This document shows, piece by piece, positions 27,056-39,390 of a stretch of 64,000 nucleotides of DNA. Under the pieces are notes generated by a model that ran no database searches, was not told the DNA's origin, and was given only the letters and a program-made list of their open reading frames with translations. Each line of letters starts with the position of its first letter. The first letter of the stretch is position 1. The position numbers and the translations under genes were made by a program. This DNA is from Glossina fuscipes. Its lineage: Eukaryota; Arthropoda; Insecta; Diptera; Glossinidae. The stretch lies in contig NW_023998431.1 of NCBI RefSeq assembly GCF_014805625.2, forward strand, positions 2,889,804-2,953,803, written 5' to 3'.

Positions 27056-28534
27056 ATTGCTTAGATGTTTGCTCATAATTTACTACACATTTTGAAAGTT
27101 TCTCTTCTATTGCATAGATTTCAGGATTTTCTATAAAATCGAAATTTATTACTTTTAAGCCGCGAAAGGCTACAAATAAAAGAACGTGTGTGGGTGTATG
27201 TAGGCTCTACAAAGTTACGCTTTAGATTTCTCTCCCAATATTTATGATTTTTAGAACTTTATCAACTGTCAGACCGGTGGTTTACGCGAATTCAAATCCT
27301 AAGCCTGAATTTTATTTATGAGAAATTTTTCTTATTTGCAAAAGTCCCAACAGTAATCGGTCGAACAGCCGTACATCCCGTGGTTACTTTTAACTATTTT
27401 TAGAAAAATATTTTCTTCTAAATATTTTATTATATTCAATTTGCTCAATTGGTTTGCTCTCTATTCATTCTATTTACAAATAATGGAATTTTTTCTTACA
27501 ATCGAATAAGAGAGAGAAGCAAGCGTATTACTCTCTTACGCCTTACTTAGCATGTGAAACTAACCCAACGACTATTATAACAGTGCACAAACTGACTCCC
27601 TGTTGAATGCTGTCTTTATTAATACTGCCTGTTTACTGCGTGCTGCCTTCCCACAAAAAACAAAAAAAAAAAAAAGAAGAAACTGGACTCCCGAAAACTA
27701 TTTCGTACCGTAGATCTTCAATTACTTGTGTTTGTGCCAATACAATACATACACAGACATATAAATAAATGTTTTCAACTCGAAAACTCGTTTTAGTTTA
27801 TTTTCCTTTATTCATATATATATTTTTTTTTTCTTTTCTGTCCCTTTCCTTTTTCTACAAAGAATGCATTAAAGGAGTTTCTTTAAATGCGAGTAAAATA
27901 TAACATTTTTTCAACGTTGGTTTATGATTTGCAACTTAATACAATGCACGTGTATGTTTCTAGGTAAATATTTGAGTGTAATTATTATTAAATCTCTTCT
28001 TTTTTATATGTAAAAAGGAGACGGGGAATAAAACTAAATGTATTGATATATAAAATATATATATTAACGATTTTATTTATATAAAAAACAAAAGACTTAA
28101 GGAAGAAACGTAATTTTTAATAGGGAATATATAGCAAGACGGGAAAAGTTCGATAAGGCCAACAACGCTTTTACTTACATAAAGCGAGAGTGAAAACTTT
28201 TATACCCATAATTGCGACACTTACAGCCACACCTCAAAGATTCAACAATACGTAACATATGCTAAGATCGAAAGGTAATACAAATTTTTACATAGAACAT
28301 AAACGACTTGCTATGCTATCTCTTGGGTCGCATAAGTTTATATTAAAATTTCTTCGTCTTTTAGAAAGAGATATTAAAATCCATTTCCCAAATGACCTTG
28401 AGAGCTTTTCTCGATTCGATTTCACCTTTCTAAACGGACCTTTTCAAAATTTCGATGAATACGAAATAAGCGGCAGAAAACTTTTTTTTTTTCACAATTG
28501 CGAAATTTTCCAAACAATTCCTAGCGAAAGTAAA
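27056..28534. other. AT-rich DNA, no gene supported
   Basis: Poly-A near 27652-27675, poly-T near 27826, and ordinary AT-rich sequence. The frame 28259-28537 (92 codons) is not recognised and may not be real. Confidence 0.55.
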
Positions 28535-29165
28535 TAACTGAGAAATTTATATTCGGTGGTGACCGAATCTTTTATACCCATAACCGTTATCCTAAAAAAA
28601 AAGACAAAATAAGTCGAAGAACTAAATTTTCATGCTCGATAGTATGGAGTGAGCGTGGCTCGTTTTTTCTTTTTCCAAAGTAAATGTTTTCATCGCATAG
28701 GCGTGTGGGAGTTATAGGCGTGACTTTGAAAAAGTTTAAGCCACATTCTTTTGCAAATTTTTGGACGATAAATATTCATTTTCTCTTGCGCGAGAATGTT
28801 TACCACAAATACTATACATATGCGCAGACAGAGAGACAGACGGACAGACGAACAGGCGGACATGTGCAACTGAAATTTACATACTTTATGGAGTTTTTGA
28901 AGCTTGTTTCTGCGCCCTTTTTTCTATACACTATAACATTGGGTAGATGTAGTGACATTCAAAATTTTCTATATATTTATGCTACAGTTTACGTGTAAAG
29001 AGGAAAAAATCAATTTTTTATTTCTTTCGAAAAATAAAGGTGTTCTCAGTTTACGAGGCGCTGTGGGCGTGTTTTTCAATCGTTTTAGTATAATACCTGC
29101 ATGCGAGAACTTTCAATGCTTCTGTCGAATTTGAAGTCGATAGAGTGATTTTTGTTTTACTTCTT
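28535..29165 (+). repeat. Dispersed fly repeat, family C copy 1
   Basis: Starts with a GGTGACCGAATCTTTTATAC motif, followed by a GGCGTG-containing part and the core ACAGACGGACAGACGAACAG (28830-28850). A 3' part (28990-29165) closely matches the reverse complement of 46990-47145. The translated stretch EEKINFLFLSK...KGV is shared with EQKINFLFLLKAKG in the other copy. Shared frame here reflects DNA similarity between repeat copies, not a proven protein. Confidence 0.7.
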
Positions 29166-31904
29166 GTATGATCGGTGTCTATGGGCTTCTATGATCGCAC
29201 AAACATTCATTTCATTTATGCTGCATACAGTCTTAATTAAACGTATTGCTATGAAACTTTCTTAAACGGTCCCATGAACTTGTCAAAGTTCACGTGAAAT
29301 TTGCAACATACTACTATTAACAGTAAATTTTATTAAAAATGTGGCAACATTATATGCACGGATGCGGATTCACCTTCTGAATAGTATAAAAACAGATATC
29401 TTAAAAAGGTATGAATAAATTACAAATAATTGACATATCCTCGAATAAGTATTTGAGAGAATGATTCATTCAATCCCTGCCTGCCATCTCATTTCATACG
29501 TTTAGAAGTAAACGTTTTTATAAGTCTGTACATAAGCATGCGTACGGATTAACATTAACTAACACTAATTAAGAAGAGAAAAAAGAAAAAAATAGTAATT
29601 TCAACTCCTTTTTGTTTTTATGACGGAAAAGAAATTATATTTGATTTGCATTGCATGAGCAGAAAGATTCGCATTTTTAATTGGGTATCGAGACGTTTGT
29701 CTAGAGACTATAAAATTGTTAAGCATCAATTGTTGGTTCTTGTATTCGCCTACAATAATGATGAGCGTTGGCCGCAATACAATTATTGCTGTCAAGTGAT
29801 AATTGATGCTTAATAAAAATGCCATGAAATGGTCGACAAGTTATAAATTTTTATTCATTTACACATTCAGTCAGTCAATCATTTATTGGATGATTCTTAA
29901 ATACTAACCGCACTCAAGTTGCATTCATTTGCTGTTTATGTTACTTCTTGTTGTTGTTGTTTTTTTTTTAAATCGTTGTTATTGTTGCTATTATAAATCT
30001 CTGCGAATGTTAATGTCGGTATTTTTTATAAAAATTTCTTCGCCGAGGCATCATTTTATACAAAAACTATTCAGTTTCAATTTTCCAACGCTCATAAGTG
30101 CTCTTAATGAATGCGTGTTTATTGTTTCATTAAATTGATTTCTCTAATTCATCAGCTTGATGTATGTATTATATGCACATACCATGCACGCACATATACA
30201 TACATATTTAGTTAGCCTAGTAATTGGTGACGGACGGCGTAAGTGCTCTTTTTACTGGCATTTGTGCTTCAAGTCCATGTTTTCCTTTTTCTTGTTCTTC
30301 TTCTTTTATTTTATTTTTACTTTTTTTTAGTTTTTTCTCTTTCAATAAATAATGGGAAAATACTTACACGTATAGATATATATATACCTACTACTATACA
30401 TATATATATACCTACTACATTAAAACATGTATGGTATGACGCTTTAAGGTCTACATCTTAAGTATTCTATGCTGCTTGACTGTATGTTTGTATTCGTGTT
30501 AATTATTTTGATTTTTTAGTTTTATTATACTTTTTTTATTGCAATTTTACATATATTAGTTGCATTGGCTCTTAACCAGTTCTTACGTTCACTCTTATCT
30601 TAGGAAAGGTTTAATAGATTTATTGCTTGATTTGTAGCATACACAAAAATCTATGATATATATATATATATATATATATAAATATATAAATTTATATATA
30701 AATATGTATGTCATGGACTTAGTTTCCACTATTGCCACAAAAATTTTGGATTCGAAAACTTCAAATGATTTACTAACTTAATAATAAAGTAGGAGTAGGA
30801 AATCATTTTCGTCTTCTTGTTCTGCTTCGTTGTCCCTTTTCCTTTTTTTTTTTCTACTTAAAGTCGAAAAGTTTTGTATAAATAAGCAGAACAAGAATAA
30901 ATCGTTCAGCCAAATGAAGACTTACGTGAAAATTACTACAGCTTGAATACAAATTTCGCATGTTTGCTCCAGTTTTGCGCGAAAATATTTTATACAAGTA
31001 AGCGATTCAGTTTATTAAGCAGAACGCGTTTGCCAGGATATATATTGCATAAGAATAACCAACGATTTAATTATGTTCTCTAACGGTTTTTAATTAATTT
31101 CTGTATGGGGTTTCGCAAAACAAACCTTTTTTATATATAAATAGGTAATTCGTGAAGTAAGCAAAAGTCTTTGTACGATAAGGGGAGAGATAAACGAAGT
31201 TTTCCCAGCCCCTATGTTCTTACTGGAAAAGTTTAAAGATTTACTTAGTTTTACGAACTTACCTGAAAAGCGAAAAGTCCCGATATTAGCACGATTTTAT
31301 CACGTATGTGTAACGAACAAAGGTAAGATAAGCAAAATTGCAACGATGGAAGTCCAGCTATATCAAACACAATCCGAAATATCGATTTGTAGATCGATCT
31401 ACGTCGTGAAGAAAGAGCTTTCTGAGTTTATTCTCAGATTTGTGTACCAGCGATAATTATATTTTATCAATCATATATTAAATCATCTCACGTATTATCT
31501 CACGTATTTTATATCGAGTTTTGTGAGATGTTATAAGCTTGTTGCAATGACCTATCGACCTTTGTTACTGAGCTCTTCAAACTCATATACGTGAAAATCT
31601 CTCTTTTACATTCCAATAAAGATTGGACTTTTTAGGATTCATTTTAAAGTGCTAAGGCATCGGTAAAATAGTTTACATGGCTTAAAGAAAGTAGACATAG
31701 GCATGTAATTGAATTTAGTGCAATTGGATTTTTGGTTAATGAATGTTTCGATTTAATGGCTCTAAACGTTAACAACTTGTAGACGAACGTTCTAAAGACG
31801 ACAGAGCAAGCGCCTCCTAAATCCAAGCCCTCTATTTCTAAACGAAAGTAGTTGGAAAAGCCAAACATTAAATTTTATACGCTACGTCACTGGTGATACA
31901 AGTA
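29166..31904. other. AT-rich DNA with TA tract, no gene supported
   Basis: TA-rich stretches at 30375-30420 and 30655-30710, (GTT)-like sequence near 29948. Frames of 70-80 codons (29929-30138, 31214-31456) carry no recognisable motif. Confidence 0.55.
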
Positions 31905-32180
31905 TATATTAAATGTGTGCGGAGGTGAGCAACAGCCAGAAAGACTTGGAGCAGATTCTTCTTTTATTATGCTGAGCGATCCAGAAAGTGCTTCTGAAAT
32001 TGTCTGGCTGTACGTCTGATGTCTGCTTTTCTCGTGTTTGGGTCTTTTGACCCAAGGACGAACACTATAGGAAATGGTTCAGATCGGACCAACTTGCCGA
32101 CCACTTCCCATATAACTTCCCTTATTCTGAAAAATAGTTATGTGAACGACTGTAACTATATTTAAGGGAAGACTAGTGCT
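31905..32180 (-). repeat. Dispersed fly repeat, family A copy 5, inverted
   Basis: Diverged reverse-strand copy: TGTGTGCGGAGGTGAGCAAC, AGAAAGACTTGGAGCAGATT, GTCTGGCTGTACGTCTGATG, GACCCAAGGACGAACACTAT, CAGATCGGACCAA, and ACCACTTCCCATATAAC. It shares the last blocks with the inverted copies at 26675 and 41555. Confidence 0.65.
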
Positions 32181-32932
32181 CACTATAGTATTTTTACTTG
32201 TTTAATAATGCTTGAATAGACCTGATATTTATTTAGTTTTCCATATAGTGATTTTTTTTTTTTGAAAAGGAAGGGGGAGACTTTTGTACTTTTGGATTTA
32301 GGTATTAGAAAATTTTTCATATAGTTCTCGCAGACAAACGGGAATGCATATTCTCTGTCTTCTCTGTCCTCTCTAGGACATTGGAACACCCACTGTCGTC
32401 TGAAATTTCGCGTAATTTTCGAACTGTGATCAAATCATTGTCATTGCGATGACATAGTTTTTTGACTTAAATGCTATGAAAGGACACGAGATGTATTTTC
32501 AATAGGACGTTAATAACCACCATATAGGTCGGGCTTAAATGGCTACATTGCGTTATAGACATGGAACGATACCTTTTCTTACAAGATCTTATATATGAAT
32601 CAAAAAATCGGCTATTATTTTCTGAAATTAACCGAATCGTGACAATCACTAATACAAGAACTTTTGTTCCATCTTCTCTTTCTTACTCGTAATACCCGTT
32701 CATTCACTAATGTTGCTTACCTTAACATAAGCAAATAATCTTCGGATACCGTGTACCGAATGCGTAATGGCTGTGTTCACAGAAATGAATACTAAATAAA
32801 GTGTTCGTACAGAAATGACAAAAACTCTCTTTAAACTGGAATGTCAATCAAAAGTTGTGGCGGTTTAATTTACATCTAATAAATGATGTGATTCCCGCTC
32901 AAAGTCTTACATTTCATGTATATACTTGAGGA
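32181..32932. other. AT-rich DNA, no gene seen
   Basis: Short frames only. It includes a TTCTCTGTCTTCTCTGTCCT pyrimidine repeat at about 32352-32371. Confidence 0.55.
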
Positions 32933-33061
32933 ATGAGTCGGGCTGCTGTGGAGTATCCCAAACAAGTCAATTCCAAGCTGAAGCCAGCGTACTTTCAGCG
33001 CGAGCCTATCAGCGCCTTGGCAATGGTACCTTTGTTGAAGAATACTCAAAATTCGCTATAA
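32933..33061 (+). CDS. Candidate 42-codon coding frame or exon, function unknown
   Basis: An ATG-started frame of 42 codons ends at TAA 33059-33061. It begins MSRAAVEYPKQVNSKLKPAY and continues FQREPISALAMVPLLKNTQN, then SL. I recognise no family. What stands out is composition: by my count about 60 percent of third positions are G or C, in a neighbourhood that is roughly one-third GC. This resembles fly coding sequence more than any other non-transposon stretch here. An in-frame TGA lies just before the ATG (32927-32929). A possible splice acceptor (ACTTGAG) precedes it, and a weak GT sits at ATGGTACC (about 33032-33040). It could be a small protein, a short exon of a gene outside the window, or a transposon scrap. 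The antisense frame is also open over this interval, which weakens the case. Confidence 0.3.
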   Translation: MSRAAVEYPKQVNSKLKPAYFQREPISALAMVPLLKNTQNSL

Positions 33062-34426
33062 AACTAAAATCTCTTGTTTGGCTTTCTTCTCTGTTTTTCT
33101 GCGTTTTTTTTTTTTTTTTTTTTTTAATGGAATTGATCTTCATGATGAACTTTTCTTGATTGGTTTCAATTGCTTTATGTTTAATATTGTTTTATTTTTT
33201 GTTGTTGTTGTTGTTGTTGTTTTTTTTTTTTAATGTAGTCTGCACTTGATTTGTATGCGTGAAGAATGTATGTAATTCGTACATACGTTTCATTTCACTT
33301 AAATCATTAACAATGATTCATTTTTAATAGTGAAAATGTGCAGACTAATTGAAAAAATTTCTCTACTTCGTTGTGCTTATGTACGGCTTATTAATGACGA
33401 GAATTGTTTTTCTACGTTTGAGTTAATTATTATGCAAAGTTTGATTTTATTTGTTCACGGTATATTTTTATATTTCACATTAAATAAATAAATGAAGTGA
33501 TGTTAAGATAAGTGCCTGCCGTTGTGATAATCTAAGCATAACCAATAAGCAATCATTACTGAGACAAGAGAAGACATTATTTTCCCTTTTAAACGCAATG
33601 CATTAAGTCTTACATTAATAACTGCATATGTAACAAGTGAACTGATTTTTTTAAATTAACTTGTAGAGGGTAAAAAAAAAAAAAAAACGGAAATTTATAA
33701 TCACTTTTAATACATCGATTGACAAAATAAAAGAATTAAATCAAGTTCCTTATTGACATATTGCTTTTATACACGTCTTTATGCACATATATATATAATT
33801 TCTGATATCAAGCTTCACGCTATAAAAGTAATCTAAAACATGTTAAATCTAAAATAGATATAGTTTCAATTGCCCTCCAAATGTCAGTGCGAACAAATAT
33901 GAATCCAATGAATGAAATGAATGTATGAGTTTTCATCACTTTTTTTTTATTAATAGACAGTAATAATTTTCGAATTTGTTTAATCCCTTGAGAGTGGAAA
34001 CGCGAGTAATGAAACGTCCTTCTGTAAGATTTCGATTTCGTGATTTATCTCCGCAATCTGCAATTAAATCAAAAAGAAAATAAGCCTTAACAAGATGTTC
34101 TATACCAGATATGTATATGCATATGAAATAAAGAATTGTATTAAACGCACTGCACTGTTCTGCGAAACTTAATGCTCAGGCGTGTCTGCTCATTTTACTT
34201 CAGAAAAGTAAAAGCTCATAAAAAAATTATCTGCCATGCATAGAGAGGTTGTGGAAAGTGATTTGTGAAATGTCCTTGCAAAGACTTTGATCTTCAAGAT
34301 GATCACAATTGATATTGGTCAAGTGAACGCTTAGGATGGTACAAAGTACGTATATATGAAACTCGAATTTTCGTATACATTACGTACGTTTATTGCATGA
34401 AAACAATGAAAAATATTTTATTCGAC
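33062..34426. other. AT-rich DNA, no gene seen
   Basis: Poly-T at 33105-33126, GTT tract at 33201-33221, poly-A near 33672. No recognisable coding sequence. Confidence 0.65.
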
Positions 34427-34900
34427 TTATTACTGATCGCTAGCAATACATTTTTCCTCATTGCCTGAACATTTATGACTGCGACGCTAAAAACAAATCG
34501 AGGCAAATCGGTTGTAGCGCCGTTTTTGTACAATTTCGTAAGAGGTCAAACGTTGCTTTGCAAGCGATCGATGCAAACAAGCAGTAATCGAAATGTTCGC
34601 AGTTTGATGAGTAAGCCGCATGATCATTAGCCTTTCACAAGCGAAATCTTCCGATGTTTGGACGGATGTACGGGTGTTATGTAAGAAAATAGCCTTGGAA
34701 ATGGTTAAATTGATCAATTTTTATTGGTAGCATTTCATATTAACCATTTCGATAGGCTTTACCAGCTTTTAACAGACGACACTCTTCTGGTCCCACCAAA
34801 CAAAAAGCAATATTTTCATGGCAAAGGGCCTGCGTCCACTGCTCCTGGTATTCTGAATATACAGTCACTTTTCGTACGTGATTAGAGTACGATGTAAAAG
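34427..34900 (-). pseudogene. Mariner transposase pseudogene, catalytic half
   Basis: Best preserved mariner fossil here. In order on the minus strand: SNHVRKV near 34861-34896 (family .YDN..RK..W), FAMKILLFVWWDQKSVV across 34769-34825 (family WWD.KG), KLVKPIEMVN (family LKP.ETVN), FLHNTRTSV at about 34660-34688 (family LHDNARPH, with the catalytic Asp changed to Asn), YSSNCEHFDYCLFAS at 34570-34617 in one frame (family YSPDLAPSDYHLF, third catalytic Asp kept), HRSLAKQRLTSYE in the next frame, and EEKCIASDQ at 34433-34459 followed by two stops (family WEKC(I/V)AS.G). Internal stops and at least one frameshift make it inactive. The N-terminal half and terminal repeats were not found. Mariner cut-and-paste transposases of this layout are DD34D enzymes. 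Confidence 0.85.
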
Positions 34901-37340
34901 AGATTATCTTTTGTATCGTTCAAGGAAAGAAAAAAAATTCGGCGACTGTCGGCGACTGTGTTTGTAAGAAAATGTTTTTTGTATTACGCTAGGTGTTAGG
35001 ATTGCGACTGCTTATTGTTGCCAGATGGTCAGGCTTTAAGAAAGGCTAACTTCGAATATGTACATTCTGTACACTTTGTGTGAATATCAGTTCCATATTT
35101 ATATGTATATACCTTATGAACACAAGACCACTTAAAACTTTATAAAAAATTGTACTCTTGCTTTCGTCCGGTGAAATTTTAAAGACCGAAAAGAATGGTA
35201 AGCACTGCCGCAGATACGCGATGTGCTCATTTCTTTAAAAAGATTCATTCCGCCCGCTATTTGTCAAAAAAAGTTAATCCTTTATAGTTAAGAATTTCTT
35301 CCGTACATTTTTCAATATCGGTCTTCTCTCCTCGCAAATCTTATCACATAGAAGAAATCGAAATTCGTAGCCGCCGAATTATCTCAGACCTTATTTTGGT
35401 CTAAATTATGTTTTATACGGCTATCGTGAACTTATGTTGTAAATCTCGCTGTCACCTTTTTTAACTTACGAATGCGTACAATATTTGCTGAGTATTGACT
35501 TTCTTAAGCTGTTTTTCCAAAATTTAAGTAAAATATTTTTCCAAAATTATTATGCAACAGTGAAAACTGTATGTGAGCTATCGTTGTTTTACGAGAGCCA
35601 TCGGAAATCCTGGCAACTAAGAAGCGCGACTATCCATCAGGTCGATATACTCGAGTTCAATTTCCGTATTTTGAAGAGAAACAAGAATTAAATATGAAGA
35701 ATTAAGGTTGTATGCAGTTAGATGCTGTTCTTAGGATTTACGTATTTCTGCGACCATTTTGTCACGTACCTTAGGAGCATATTCAAATTGTCGGATATCT
35801 GCGAAAAGAGACCATACGGCCAGCGAAAGATTCTAATCACTTTTACCGGACAGTTTCACAAGCAAAAGGGTCTTTCTTAGGCATTGCTCAGTTGTAAAAT
35901 ATGTATCATGGTGGCCCAATTTTTGCAACAATTTGTCCGCTCTTTCCTAACTCTTTTTTTTTTTTTTTTTTCTTTGTGTGAGCTAACGTATTTTCATTTA
36001 GTATGGCATAGACCATTCAAAATTTATTACTGCCATTTATTCTGATTGGAATCACGTAAGAAAAAAGGCACAAAAAACAACGCACTAAAGGAAAAAAAAA
36101 AACCCTGTTTGCATGCATTGTGAAATCTTTTAAACGGTTAGACTGCGTGTCTAATGCATTTCAAAAATCTTAAAGTTTTTTATTGTTCTTGCTGTTAGTG
36201 CATTGAATGCAACAGTTACAATTGTCATTGGCGAATGCTGTTTGTATATCATGCAATATCCCCAGGGTTCTGTGGTCACGAATACCAGAACATTGTTTGC
36301 CTTAACAATACCGTGTTCCGTTAGTTACTCAATGCTACTGTATTCATGTTTTATTAACCAAACATTATCCGTGAAAGCTTTGGCATTCATCTGTTGTACT
36401 TCTGTTGTACGCTATCCGGATAGCAAGAGGCTATTATTTCCTTTGTAAAGATGATTGTCAGGGAGTTTATTGACACAACTTCTACATAGCTATGCTTATT
36501 GACGTCTTTGATGCATGTGTCAAATTCAACTTGAGTCAAGAGACTAAGGCTTTGACTGCACAAGTACTAAGTATATTGACTGAATGGCTCTCTGTCTAGT
36601 TTCCTTATGCAAATAAACCGGTTGTTACAATCTACTTAGAAGAATATTTACATATTTGTGAGCTTCTATGTAAATTAAATTCTTACGTAATGGAACTCTT
36701 CTACTTTGCTATTGTATTCGGGATCATGTCAAAATGTTTGGCTTGATATTTGGAAACCTACTCAGTTGTACTTATTTATTTATTTTTTTTTTTCATTTTT
36801 GTTATTATTGTTACCGTCTCGTTACACAGCCATTCTACGTGTTTGGCTTTTGGCGAATATTTCTTCTTTTTTTTTCTTTTCTTTGATATTTTTGTTGTAG
36901 TTTTGTGATAAGTTTTTAGTTTTAAATGTTTATCCTATTCGCAAATATTCAATGTTTAAATCATAATCATCAGTTGAGTAAATGGTTCTCTTCATCATTA
37001 TGTCTTGACATTTCTTGATTTGGTACTCATACACACATGTACCAAAGCGGATATCATTGATGCATAAAGTGATGCATAGTCGTGTGTATATGCAATTTAA
37101 TGAAAAGTAAATCCATTGCTTTGGTCTAATAATGCCACTGCCAGTCAACGATTGACATTCTTTACGTTTTCGGAAAACATCTACATATAAATTTCAGGTT
37201 TTTTGATAAATTTATAAATGAGATGAATTCATTCGTTTACCAGGCTAAATGTTTTTTGACCAATTGGCGACCATCTTCAATACTAACTTGCGTGCAAGAA
37301 TGTTTCTGCCAAAATGGCAGCCAAGTGTCAAGAGAGTGTC
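34901..37340. other. AT-rich DNA, no gene supported
   Basis: Includes a short direct repeat GGCGACTGTCGGCGACTGTG at about 34941-34960 and poly-T near 35950. Frames 35485-35691 and 36203-36448 are not recognised. The upstream N-terminal part of the mariner element was looked for here and not seen. Confidence 0.55.
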
Positions 37341-37344
37341 AATA

Positions 37345-37700
37345 ACTTTCGCCACATCGGCGAACAGGTATGACTAGATCGATTCAGAATTTCACGCTGA
37401 TCAAAAATATATATTTTTATAGCATTTCCGAGATTCCTTCCCTACAAAGGTTGCAAACACTATAACAGAGTGAGTATGCCTCGTTCGTTTAGTAACGGTT
37501 ATCAAAATAGAAAAAAAAATATACTTGATATTATGAAAAAAATTGTAAGGTCAAGAGAAGATAGAAATTTTGGTTTCTCCACGTCCTAAAGTAAAACCAG
37601 TACCAGTTCTACGCGTGAGAAGCTCGACAATTAAACGGATGGACTAGATGGACGGAGAAAGAGGTGGGCGTAAAGTTAGTCAAGGGATTGAACGTTTAGA
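37345..37700 (+). repeat. Dispersed fly repeat, family B copy
   Basis: TGACTAGATCGATTCAGAAT, TGATCAAAAATATATATTTT, ATAGCATTTCCGAGATTCC and a CTACAAAGGTTGCAAACACT block follow the order of a repeat common in fly genomes (CATGGCTAGATCGACTC, TGATCAAGAATATATATACT, GGTCGGAAACG). The same family lies inverted at 51785-51960. A second stretch at 37632-37660 (AATTAAACGGATGGACTAGA) resembles 42590-42615 and may be another piece of the family. Confidence 0.6.
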
Positions 37701-38349
37701 CAAAAACGAATTCGCTGAAACGATTCAATGTAAGCAAAACTATAATTTTCGAATGAATTTAACTTAATTAGATCGGGCGCATACAAACCGCTCCTTTCAT
37801 TCTGATTAGGAAGGTTCTTCGATTATTCCTCTTTGGTGTTCAGAGTTCCCGATTCAAGCTTTTGCCTATTGGTGTGTCGAAAAACTCTTAAGCATATATT
37901 TATATATGTGCATTCTTCAAATGTAATAACAAAACAAGCATACTCTCGCTGTTCGACTATCAAGATTCATATCCTGAATGACATCATAGAGACGTTTTGT
38001 TTTTTTGAGATTTTCATAACTTCACAAATTTGTTTAATGAAAAAATTCGTATTGGAGAGTTTCGTTGTTGCTATTGCTTCGGACTACCAAATTTTATACA
38101 AGGTTACAAAAACTATAGTACAATGAAACACATTGGTTTCCCCTTTGGCTAGTAAGGCTCGCCGGACAGCCACGACAGAATACGACTATAAATGAACAGT
38201 TAATGTCAACCGAATTGCTTTTCAGTTCTCAAGCAGTCATAAATATATTACAACTACATAACCCATAAAGCATTAGTGAAATCGGCGTAGCAAACTACTA
38301 GACACTATTGACTAAACAATTTCTTTACCGCATAGCTTGTTTCTACTCT

Positions 38350-39390
38350 TAGGTTTCACTCAAAAAAAAAAAAAACAAGTAAGAACATTATAGTGGGGCG
38401 ACGTCGGCCATTACATACCCTGCACCACTTCGTCCAGTGCTCCCTTATTCGCTCGTTTTGGTAATAATACACCAAAAAGTACACATTATTTTCATATAAA
38501 GCCGTAATTTTTATGAAAACCCCCATATTGAAGGCTTACATTTTTCATCCATAAAAGAGTTTGCGTTTCATGATTGCACCTGTATAAGATATAGATCTAT
38601 GTAATCCAAATTTCTTAACATAAATTTTGTTTTGCTGAAACGCTCCTATGAACTATGGCGTGGGGGAAAAAATAGACTCATGTGGTTCAAATTAGCTCCA
38701 CTTAAACTTTTTATTTAATTACTATCATTCGCAAATTTTCATTATAAAAAAATTAGCTATTAGGTTTTTTTGGCATATAAGGGTTTACGTTTCATAAAAG
38801 TCCTTATATGTCGTGGTATAAAAATAATATACCTATGTAGGCCAAATTCGGTAAAGTAGATTTATTTGTCAATCTACTATTATGAGCTAATTTTTACCAT
38901 GAAGTATTCGAAATTTTTACCATTTTACCATATAAAACTTTAGTTTAGGAGCGGTTATATAAAGGGGAATTCAAGAAATTGCCACAGCCGATCCAAAGGT
39001 TTCACATCATTTTAGAATGTCGAAACACTATTACTTACACCTTTGTCGAGAAATTTTGAAAATTGCAATTTTATTTCATATAACGACTTTTCAAAATAGG
39101 GCGTCATATGGGGAGCGATATCAACCATTTTGAATAGCGTTCGTGCTTAGTCCAAAATACGCTTATGTACCAGATTTCATCAAAATATCTCAACAATTGC
39201 CACTTTCAGCGTGAACATAAAAAATAAATGGACAAACATAAGAAGGACAGATGGACATATGGGCTTAGATCGATTTAGAAAATGAGTTTTAATCGATCGG
39301 TATAACAAAAGGCGGGTCTATCTTATGCCCTTCTGGGTGTTACAGGCGTCCACACATACTTAATATACGCTGTACAATAAGTGTAGAAAA
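38350..39390 (+). repeat. Dispersed fly repeat, family A copy 6 (longest)
   Basis: About 1 kb. It opens after a poly-A run with AACAAGTAAGAACATTATAG, GGGGCGACGTCGGCCATTAC and CCCTGCACCACTTCGTCC. It ends with GGGAGCGATATCAACCATTT, AGCGTTCGTGCTTAGTCCAA, ATTTCATCAAAATATCTCAA, a GGACAGATGGACATATG core, CGATCGGTATAACAAAAGGC, and GCCCTTCTGGGTGTTACAGG. The middle has two related segments (38560-38640 and 38780-38865, sharing GTTT(G/A)CGTTTCAT and TATGTA(A/G)(T/G)CCAAAT), an internal duplication of about 220 bp. No protein seen. It serves as a reference for the shorter copies. Confidence 0.8.

Noticed and set aside
28684..28998. 104-codon plus-strand frame containing TERQTDRRTGG
   Set aside because: It is the translation of the ACAGACGGACAGACG core of a dispersed repeat, not a protein.
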